DNA of 64,000 nucleotides, from the NCBI GenBank assembly GCA_963565915.1, contig OY751487.1, positions 4,526,001-4,590,000 of the forward strand, in the 5' to 3' direction. This DNA is from Entoloma clypeatum. Taxonomy: Eukaryota; Basidiomycota; Agaricomycetes; Agaricales; Entolomataceae. Both the position numbers and the translations under genes were made by a program. Below are positions 55,441-64,000 of the stretch, piece after piece. A model generated the notes under the pieces. The model was not told the DNA's origin. It did no database searches and saw nothing but the letters and a program-made list of their open reading frames with translations. Each line of letters opens with the position of its first letter. The stretch's first letter is position 1.

Positions 55441-55686
55441 ACCTTACTATCTCATTATCATCTCTAATCATTAGATATTACCACATACTACTACTGCATC
55501 AGTTCCATGAATTACACCATAATAAATTGCCATTTGTCATCCCATCTATTTGTTATCATGGCTGAGTCACTGTTGCATGGGTTTACAGCCTGCTGGAACA
55601 TTAGATTGACCATTGTAAGACCAATACTTGTGTTAACTTATCAATTTGAACTAGGACTACATGAGCAGCAAGCATTACTGTTGTCT

Positions 55687-56015
55687 GGATGTGTTTGTAA
55701 GTCTGGGGTGGCTGGTACATGTCATCAATCATGACAAAAATTACATTACCAGACAGGATTTATAGACTATCCAAATCCTGCACACATTTGCGAGTGCTGT
55801 GAGGTGCTTGATGTTTGATACCAACACCAACATTGATTATCCCTAATGGTATGTATGGTGTGATTCTCAAATGATGGATGTGTTTGTAGGTCTTTGGGTG
55901 GCTGGTGCATGTCATCAATCATGACAAAGGTTACATTACCAGACAGGATTTATAGACTACCCAAATCCTGTGCACAATTGTAAGTGCTGGAGTGCTTGAT
56001 GCTTGATGCCAAGGT
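55687..56015. repeat. Tandem duplication, 189-bp period
   Basis: GGATGTGTTTGTARGTCT and the following 130 bases, with CATGTCATCAATCATGACAAA and CAGACAGGATTTATAGACTA, occur at 55687 and again at 55876. The two copies differ by scattered substitutions. Confidence 0.65.
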
Positions 56016-56242
56016 TACATGTAGTTATTTTCTCCTCTACAGATGCCACATGCTGAGACAACAGAATGCTCATAGCAGTCTTTTCAATGTGTTGAAATTA
56101 GCTTTGATCCATTCACTCACAAACCCTGAGGACTTTAATCTAACTATACAAAGGGGTTCATCATAATTACAGGTATTTTTCTTATTTTATTTCTTTCATG
56201 ACATTCTAATTCTAGGTCTGCTGCTCACCAAATGCATGATGT

Positions 56243-57097
56243 CAATGCCCAAACCGTGGCACCACCAGTCCCAAAAATTATTCATAACTTATGTAGAGAT
56301 ACTTGAAAGCAATAGTAAGTATATATACAGTTACATACAACAGCTATGTCTGGTAGAGAGCCTATGTAGCAGAATGATGTATCAAAACACACTGTAAATT
56401 GTGATCAACAGTGCAGCATGAGTTCCATTAAACACAAAAAGCAACATTTCTTACTTCCTCCTTTCCACAACCACATTAGATTACATGTAATATATATATA
56501 CTATTTAACCATTCCATGTGAATCTATTGAGACCATTCAAACACAATTCAAGGACTTTATAAGGTGAATATGAGCAAAATAGGTCGAAAATTTGACCAAA
56601 AAATTCTATTTCAGATTTGGATCCTTCACATCCAGGGGATCTTATAGCACATTTGTTTTTCAAATTTGGTCCATTCCTTGGGGAGATATAGCACTTTCAC
56701 TGAAATCTGTATATTTCATTATTTCTATTTTATCTAGACATCTAAAAACCATACAAGATGTTTCAGAAGGTGAATACATATCTATTGATGAGTTCTATCA
56801 CATCAAACTATTATTAGACTATGAGGAAGGCACCGCGTGTGCCTGTGTGATGCATTTTGTGCATTGTTTACTATTATTTGGTCAGAGCACGGAACCTCTA
56901 TAACTTAAAATCCGTGGCGATGTTTCAAAATAAATACTTACTTAATGACATATAATTCCCTCCTACCTAATTGATATAGTATAAACCCTTACTTGTTCCT
57001 GTGTAGACATAATAAGCAGATGTGCGATGTTTTTGGGAATTTGTTTACATGTATTTCACACATTTGATGCGCGCATGATGCGCATCATCCAATGTTG
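56243..57097 (+). repeat. 855-bp dispersed repeat C, first copy
   Basis: Direct copy of 58998-59853. It starts with AATGCCCAAACCGTGGCACC and ends with a GATGCGC..GCGCATC hairpin followed by ATCCAATGTTG. Similarity is roughly 80-85% by eye. The start block also occurs in element E3 (about 31665, reverse). No gene is supported. Confidence 0.65.
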
Positions 57098-57169
57098 AAA
57101 CAACACATCCACCCATTGGTTTGGATGGTTTAATCATGTGTGAACCTATGTCAACAGCAAATTAACTAA

Positions 57170-57364
57170 GTAGTGGACAATTTGTGATATTTGTATGGTT
57201 TAACTGAGTTTGACCAACAAATTAACCAAACCAATGAAAGATTAACTGGTTAATAATGGTTTGGTCTGGTTTAGATTTTTTTCTGAAAATTTCTTAACTG
57301 GTTAAGGTTTAGGTTAATGGATTTGGGGTCAATTAATCAAACCAAACCAAACTTTTGAACACTA
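57170..57364 (-). repeat. TAGTG-ended block, reverse orientation
   Basis: The minus strand starts TAGTGTTCAAAAGTTTGG and is full of GGTTTGG/TTAACC words. It is the same kind of terminal block as in E1-E4, here without a minisatellite. Confidence 0.5.
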
Positions 57365-57454
57365 CAGCTCACCAGTCTGACACAAAATGAGTGGACAATA
57401 CTTTTGGGTACTCACCACAGATAAGGTTAGTCACTTGACTTACTTACTTACTAC

Positions 57455-57990
57455 TGTTGAGGCGACGCTAAGTCTAATGACGTCGCGAGCCCAAACTTCT
57501 GAACTTAGGGGGAAAACGTGGAAAGATGATGAAGATGCTGTATTGCCAAGAGACCCAGCGGGAATCTCAAGAGAACAAGCTATTGAATACAAGTGAAAGT
57601 ATCCTACTTATATATGTAAATACCATGAGGCTGCGTTGAGGCAGCGTCATGCTGCACGACTCCGGATCCTTCGCATCCTGCTGCGTGATAATGATAAGAT
57701 GTCCTCATATACGACATGATGTAGATAAGATAAGATCAAGATAAGATAAGATAAAGTGAAAAGTGAAAATATGATCATGACATTACCCCCTTTCTAGATC
57801 TCGACTTCCAGGCTAGATATGATGTCGTCCGGGGTGTCCGTGAAATTCTCATATGGTTCAAATTTTAATCCTTCAAAGATGTTTGGCGTAAGCGCCGGGG
57901 TGCATTCGGGTTTAATTTAAAGAAGTCTTCCACCGCTTCCTTGGCATGTTCCAGGTGATTCTCAGGTTCCCACATGTTGTGGTCCGGAGT
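57455..57990 (-). mobile_element. 3' end of a Ty3/gypsy chromovirus with LTR
   Basis: Read on the minus strand: a chromodomain end (NMWEPENHLEHAKEAVEDFF at about 57975-57915) and the polyprotein tail, a polypurine tract (GAAAGGGGGTAA) and an LTR of about 328 bp (57782-57455), TGTCATG...CCTCAACA. The LTR has a TATATAAG box near 57610 and a run of AGATAAG words at 57720-57757. The rest of the element is cut off by E1 at 57990/57991. Confidence 0.7.
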
Positions 57991-59850
57991 TAGTGTTTAA
58001 AGGTCCGATTCGGTCCAGTTTTTGACCCTCAAAATTTAGAGACCAAGACCGATTTTTCGGTTCACATGATCTCGAAAAAACTGAACCGGACCGATGCAAG
58101 ACCGGTGCATCAGTTCCATTTACCTGAAAGAAGTGAGACCAGATTGGTCTCAACCAGTTTAAACCAATATATTACAAGTAAAATAAGACTAAGGACACAC
58201 GCACACAGCCCAATGCTGCGCGCACGCGTTGTACTCCCTCAATTGGTCCTCTGTGGGCTCAGCCCGGCCCCATGTGCTCTGGGGCGTGACTCAACGCCGT
58301 TGGGTGTGAAAGGGGGCCGTTGGGCATGTGTCGTGGCAGGTGCACGGTGCCGTACAGCGCGAAGGGAGGCCATTGCACACGAAGGAAGGGTGCTGGGTGT
58401 GAGTCGACAGCGTCGAGGATGCGAGGCGGCCGTTGGGCATTAGAGGGGCCATGGGGCACTAGTCAGGGCAGTTGGGCAAGAGGGGCAGCCGTTGGGGACA
58501 CGAGGCAGCCATTGGGCGTGAAAGGCGGCCGTTGTGTGTGGGTTGATGACATTGAGGGCAAAGGGACAGTGTTGGGGGCAAAGGGACGGCATGGCGTGGG
58601 TCAATGGCGGTGGGTGCAAGTTGGGACCATTGGGCGTGAAAGGCGGCCATTGGGCATGGGTCAACGGCATTTGGGGCAAAGGGATGGCATTGGGGGCAAA
58701 AGGACAGCATTGGATGTGGGTTGACATGTTGAGGGCAAAGGGATGCCGTTGGGCACAAAGGGACGCCATTGGGCGCAAAGGGATGCTGTTGGGCATGAAA
58801 GGTGGCCGTTGGGCGGAAGAGAGGGCCGTTGGACATGAGTGGTGGCCGTTATGCGAGTAGTGGCCCTTGGGTGGATGTGGTAGCCAGGTGGAGTGGTGGT
58901 GGGGGATAAAAAAAGGGTGGGAAGGTTTTGCTGGCAGTTATGTGTTCAACTTTTGGCAATTGCCGAGCCATGCACGTCGTTGAAAATCGTGCCCTCGATG
59001 CCCAAACCGTGGCACCAAAACCCACAAAAATAATTCTTACCTTATGTAGACATATCTAGAAACTCATAGGAAGTATATATAGAGTTATATACATGAGGTA
59101 TGGATGGTAGAAAGTTGGTGCTCCAAATTGATGCATCAAAACACAATGTAAATTATGATGAACAGTGTGGCATGGTGTTTTCAAACACAAAAAACAACAT
59201 TTTCTAGCTTCCTCCTTTGCACAACATTTGTACTCTAAATATACTATACATATGCTATTGAAACAGCGTATGTAAACCTATTCAGACCCTTCAAATAAAA
59301 TTAAAGAACTTGATGAGGTGAATATGAGCAAAATAGGTTGAAAATTTGACCAAACTTTTTTGTTTCAGCTTTGGATTCTCCTCATTCAGGAGATCTCACA
59401 GCACATTTGTTTTTCAAATTTGGCTCATTCATTAGGGAGATATAACACTTTTACTGAAATCTGCACATTTCATTATTTCTATCTTATCTGGACTTCTAAA
59501 AATTATACAAAGTGCTTCAGAAGGTGAATACATATCTATTTATGAGTTCTATCACTTCCAACTATTATTAGACCATGAAGAAGGCACTGCACGCGCCTGC
59601 GCGATGCATTTTGTGCATTGTTTACTATTATTTGGTGTAGAGCATGGCACCTCTATGACTTAAAATCCATGGCATCATTCCATAAAATCAACACATATTT
59701 ATTGACATATGATACTCCGCTACATAATTGATATAGTCTGTAAGCTGACTTCCTCCTGTGTAGCCATATTAAGGAGAAATGCGATGTTTTTTGAGTTTGT
59801 TTACATATATTTGACACATTTGATGCGCGCGTGATGCGCATCATCCAACG
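57991..59850 (+). mobile_element. Composite minisatellite element E1
   Basis: Starts TAGTGTTTAAAGGTCCGATT; a CCGGTC-rich block to about 58180; about 30 units of about 20 bp (58240-58870, core CCGTTGGGC or CCATTGGGC); a tail with GTAGCCAGGTGGAGTGGTGG; and the palindrome TTGGCAATTGCC near 58955. Then comes CCCAAACCGTGGCACC and the 855-bp block C (58998-59853), ending in a GATGCGC..GCGCATC hairpin. It abuts the gypsy LTR at 59852. No transposase is encoded. Confidence 0.65.
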
Positions 59851-59851
59851 T

Positions 59852-60197
59852 TGTTACGGACTCTATGGTATGAGGACCACGTCATATCTTTTACCTATCA
59901 TCCAGACACAGTGCCCTCTTACAAACTTACTATGTCTAATGTCTACTTTCGCAACCTTCGATTCCCAGTCTGACTCACTACATTACTTCGTCATCCCCTT
60001 TAGTATACTTCGCTCCCGCGCTGACTCACTCTCTGCAGTCAGCTTACTCATTGTACATAGCCTTCCGCAGTCGCCTTACTCATGTGCACTGCCTTCCGCA
60101 GTACTGACTCATCCGCTACCGCCTATAGTCAGTACCTATATAAACCCTCTGTAGCATAGTTAGATTCCTTAGATTTAGCAATCACTCACGACCAACA
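59852..60197 (+). repeat. 5' LTR of the gypsy element
   Basis: 346 bp, TGTTACGG...ACCAACA with inverted tips TGTT/AACA. It has a TATATAAA box near 60137. Its middle has GCAGTC/GACTCA words repeated several times. The 3' partner is absent, so borders rest on the tips and the position of gag. Confidence 0.6.
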
Positions 60198-60422
60198 GAC
60201 GTGCAGGAACAGAGATTCCTTAGAGATTTACAGAGGAAATACTCTGAATGTTTTGCCACCAATTCCGCCAACGAGTCCCCTGATGAATTTACTTTTGACT
60301 CCGTGCAGTCAGATATCGAACAGATGCCTAGAACAGGGACTCATTTTCAATCCCTACCTGTATCCCAAACCCCATCTTCATCCCAACAACCCGACCCCTC
60401 TTCTCCTCTGCAGACTCTAGAC

Positions 60423-61265
60423 ATGGCAGAAGCCCCGGCAGTACAGACAATGGATACATCCAAGATCATTAAGGATCCTGGGATGTTCAAGGACAGATAC
60501 ACCTTTGACGAGTGGTGGAAAGCCACCAAACTATACATCAGGTTCCAAAAGAGCCTCACAGACGATCAGAAGATTCTTGCGGTACTATCCCGCATGATGG
60601 AAGGGTCCGGCAGGCACTGGGCCAGTAAAAAGTTAGACACTCTTGCTGTTGACAATGAGAACATCACCTGGCTAGGTTTTTCCGATGATATCGCCACACG
60701 ATTCTCCATCGCCAACAAGTTGGTCACTGCCAAAGCAAGACTCAAAGTCCTGAAACAAGAGAAACACACTGTTGATGAATTCTTGGATGAATTTGAAGAA
60801 CTCTTGAAGCTGTCAAACCTTGGCAAAGAAACTGGGAAATACATCCTAGAGAAGAACGTCAACCGCAGAATCTCTGAACAAGTGGCTAGTGATGGCCCGA
60901 CGTACACCGATTACGCAAAGGAGATCTGAAACAAGGGACGACAGATGGAAGGACATGCACTGGTCATCCGAGGTAGCGGCAACATGCGCACCGGATTGGG
61001 CACCACTTATGGTGGTCAGAGCAAGGCCATGGAGATTGACAAAGCAGGAGTAGCCTGCTCTTACAACTGTCAACGCTTCAGTCATCTGGCTAAAGACTGT
61101 AGCGCTCCAAAGAAAAAGATGGTCGCAAGTGTTTCAACTGTGACCAGGAAGGCCATATTGCGCGCAACTTCCGCAAGCCAAAGAAGAACTCCAGAAGGGT
61201 AAGGAAGGTGTCCGAGGAAGATGTCAAGAATGATGAAACCACAATCTTAGAAGCCGACAAGAAGG
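60423..61265 (+). pseudogene. Gypsy gag
   Basis: Gag capsid region with FTFDEWWKATKLYIRFQ-like core motifs (KDRYTFDEWWKATKLYI near 60495). A stop is at 60927, then a frame-continuing part with a degenerate zinc knuckle CSYNCQRFSHLAKDC (61055) and, in another frame, a second CFNC-like knuckle (61130). The first ATG matching gag is at 60423, although the frame is open upstream. Confidence 0.7.
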
Positions 61266-61579
61266 ATTTTCCCGAAGGGTCCAATTAAATGACGCTAAGT
61301 CGTGACCCTTATCTATTAAACGGACTTGCTTGCCTTGTATGACTGCAGACAATAGAACCTATGTCATCCCTGCCAAGCGAGCCGCTGCGTTGACTAAGAT
61401 TGTGAAGGGAGATAAACCTCCGAAAAGACGAGAGATCAGGCTGTTAGCTCAGCTCAAAACACAATGAGGACCAAAGGTTATCTGACCTGAGGTTGACAGC
61501 GGATGTGAATGCACATGCATCCATCCCAGAATAGTACGCGAACAGAACCTCCCCACACGAGGAATACCGCCCATAGCAA

Positions 61580-63788
61580 TTCTAAATGCGGATGGATCAC
61601 CAAATCGACAACAGAAAGCGAGCCAACTTGCCGAAGTCAAACTGGATTTGGGAGCACATCAGGAAACCATGGAAGCAATGGCACTGGACATTGGGAGAAT
61701 GGACATGCTCTTGGAACATGACTGGTTGGTACACCACAACCCCACGATCAATTGGACAACTGGCGCGGTAACATTTAACCGGTGCCCAACAACATGTCAA
61801 ACCAAACACTCAGATTTCAGGATTAACCTTGATGGTCGCAAACACCAGGTTCACATGGTTGAGGTGCGCGACAAAGATGCACCCAAAAAGTTGGATCAGA
61901 AATGGAAGCCTGGAGACCCTATTTTGGAAGCCATCACTCCCACACCACCTCCCACAACCAAATGACCCTCATATGTTGAACGATTTGCTCATCTCTTCGA
62001 GAAGGAGAACTTTGATAAGATTCCAAAGGAGAGGGAATGGGACCATGGTATTGAACTTACACCGGACGCACCAAAGGAACTAGGGGGAAATACCTATCCT
62101 ATGACACAAAAGGAACAAGAGGAATTGGACGCATTCATTGACGAGGGTCTAGCAACAGGAAAGATCTGCCCGTCCAAATCCCCTTATGCCTCCCCTTGCT
62201 TCTTCATCAACAAGAAGGATGGCTCCAAACGATTGGTACAAGATTACTGCATGGTCAATAAATTCACGGTCAAAGACAAGTTCCCACTCCCATGAATATT
62301 CGATCTCTTGGACATGCTGAAAGATGCAGTCTACTTCAATAAGATGGACATCATGTGGGGCTATAACAATGTCCGGATTAAGGAGGGTGATGAATGGAAA
62401 GCTGCCTTCCTCACCAGTCGAGGATTGTTTGAACCATTCATCATGTTTTTCGGTCTTTACAACTCCCCAAGAACGTTCTCTCGAATGATGGCTAGTCTAT
62501 TTCGGGACCAGATCCACCGACATATCTGCATGATCTACATGGATGACATCGTGGTTATCAGTAAAACCAAGGAAGAACTCGCGCGAAACACCAAAGAAAA
62601 CCTACAGATCATATCGGACAATGATTTGTTCCTAAAGGAGAAGAAGTGTTTATGGGAAGTAATGAAATGTCCTATATTGGGATATGTGGTTGGTAAGGTT
62701 GGTGAGGGACGTTTCGAGATGGAAACTGGGAAGGTGGATACGATCTGAAACTGCCGAGCAGCCACATCAAAATGGAAGTTCAGAGGTTCCTTGGATTTGC
62801 TAACTTCTATCAATGTTTTATTGAATGGTACTCAAACATTGCAAAACCTCTCACCACACTCACAAATGGTACAAAGATGCTTCACCTCATTCTGACAACC
62901 GTGGAATTATCAGCTGAAGGATTAGCCAAGATCTATCAGGATCAGATATGGAAGCTTCATGGGATCCCCAAGAAGATCATCAGCGATAGGGGACTGCAGT
63001 TCGCCGCGAAGTTCATGGAGATACTCTGCCGCATGCTAGGGATCAAGAGGAACCTGTCCACCGCATACCACCCACAGACTGATGGACAGGCCGAGCGATT
63101 GCATCAGGAAACGGAAGTGTTCTTATGGAACTTTGTCAACCATCTACAGGATGATTGAGCTGAGTGGATCGCAATCACAGAGTTCCAGTACAATGACAAA
63201 AAACATCAGGCGACGAAGCACACCCCATTCTACCTCAACTACAGTTTACATCCTTCGAAGGGAGAACTCGTGTTAGAAGATACCAATCCGGCTGCCAACG
63301 ACTTCTTGAAAAAACTCAAACAGGCACGAGAAGAAGCCAATGCAGTGCTAAAACAGGCACAGGATCAGATGAAGAAGACAGTTGACACATGACGGAGTCT
63401 GTCTCGGGACTATCACATTGGAGACAAGGTGTGGCTGGAAGGGACTAACATCAGGACCGATCGCCCTTCAAAGAAACTTGATGCACTCCGACATGGACCA
63501 TTCAAAGTCCTGGAGAAGAAAGGAGCTAGCGGGTACCTTCTTGATCTCCAAAGACTTGGAAGATGATTCACCCTGTGTTCAACGAGACCCTGTTGTCACC
63601 ATATGAAACTCCGAAGTACGCCATCCAGAAAAAGAAACCAGCCCCTGATCCGATCATCGTTGAAGGACGAGAAGAGTACCATGTGTCTATGATCCTAGAT
63701 TCTCGAAAGTTCTGTGGAAAGATCCAGTACCTTGTCCAGTGGGAAGGATATGGCCCAGAAGAGAACACATGGGAACCTCGAACCAATG
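61580..63788 (+). pseudogene. Gypsy pol remnant: protease, RT, partial integrase, chromodomain
   Basis: A protease-like region is near 61640-61790. RT has GKICPSKSPYASPCFFINKK (62158) to [10 protein letters not shown] (62536), with a stop replacing the codon after FPLP at 62296. EVQRFLGFANFYQCFIEWYS (62776) follows, then a jump into integrase at HGIPKKIISDRGLQF (62960) with YHPQTDGQAERLHQE (63070). The first catalytic Asp region and RNase H are missing. The C-terminus has an integrase barrel and a chromodomain with YLVQWEGYGPEENTWEP (63730). Not functional. Confidence 0.8.
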
Positions 63789-64000
63789 TTCATACTCCTC
63801 TTCGCCATTGATAACTATCGGGTTTGGTGCCTGCACCCTTTGTGATCTAAATAGTGGTTCCTTAAATAATCGGACCCATGACACATTGATAACCGGGTGG
63901 ATTTTCCACAACTTCGGCAATTTAAGTTCCACAGCGTGTGACGAAATGATTTTGGTTATGGTATAGGGTCCAATCCATTGTTCGGCAAGTTTCTTTAAGG
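63789..64000 (-). mobile_element. Second gypsy fragment, integrase tail (runs off right edge)
   Basis: The minus strand reads KKLAEQWIGPYTITKIIS, then ELKLPKLWKIHPVINVSWVR and VINGEEEYE, the typical integrase C-terminal barrel leading into a chromodomain. It stops at about 63790 where the other element's chromodomain stops. The frame is open in the window. Confidence 0.75.

Larger units (their letters stand above)
59852..63788 (+). mobile_element. Decayed Ty3/gypsy chromovirus
   Basis: 5' LTR, gag, partial pol and a chromodomain, with no 3' LTR. Several in-frame stops (for example near 60927, 62296, 62748 and 63158) and a large internal deletion remove RNase H and the first half of integrase. 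The right end is cut inside the chromodomain, where an oppositely oriented gypsy fragment begins. Confidence 0.8.

Noticed and set aside
1..64000. tRNA or rRNA genes
   Set aside because: No convincing A box plus B box pair with an acceptor stem was seen by eye on either strand; a covariance-model scan would be decisive.

Overview
The window reads as nuclear DNA of a mushroom-forming basidiomycete (Agaricomycetes). The signs are short introns of about 45-70 nt with GT-AG borders, a FunK1-type fungal kinase, a DUF6698-type gene, a fungal MACPF protein, a Plavaka (CACTA-class) transposase, and Ty1/copia, Ty3/gypsy chromovirus and LINE elements. The order Boletales is my best guess, with low confidence. 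There is one 200-base N gap at 23204-23403.

Layout: 1-12400 is ordinary gene space. A head-to-head pair of paralogues of unknown function shares a promoter (the left partner runs off the window). Next come a convergent MACPF pore-forming-type gene, a FunK1 kinase with a decayed duplicate of its 3' part, and a divergent 3-ketodihydrosphingosine reductase (TSC10/KDSR). From 12708 to 31535 lies a near-perfect inverted repeat with arms of about 8.13 kb around the gap. Each arm carries a fragment of the first gene family, a Spt5-like gene, and a complete copia element with identical 311-bp LTRs inserted in that gene. Both copia elements have the target duplication ATACA, and the uninterrupted site is visible in a third Spt5-like copy near 46.3 kb.

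31536-49600 is repeat-dense. It holds composite elements built from a TAGTG-ended block, a 20-bp-unit minisatellite, a conserved palindrome and a hairpin; a 150-bp satellite; a Plavaka transposase relic; a 5'-truncated LINE with a 17-bp target duplication and poly-A tail; and two more Spt5-like copies, again head to head. 49600-64000 holds a few candidate host genes (an AT-hook-like multi-exon gene and a DUF6698 gene), the 3' end of one gypsy element, another composite element, a decayed gypsy chromovirus, and the start of an opposing gypsy element at the right edge.

The most unusual signal is the multi-copy NGN/KOW (Spt5-like) gene. It occurs four times, twice as head-to-head pairs, shares an in-frame TGA in its NGN domain in the two copies where that region can be read, and shares a 5' exon module with a Plavaka relic. 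This suggests an elongation-factor-like gene travelling with transposons. The second is the 20-bp minisatellite composite element, for which one insertion can be delimited against two empty sites.
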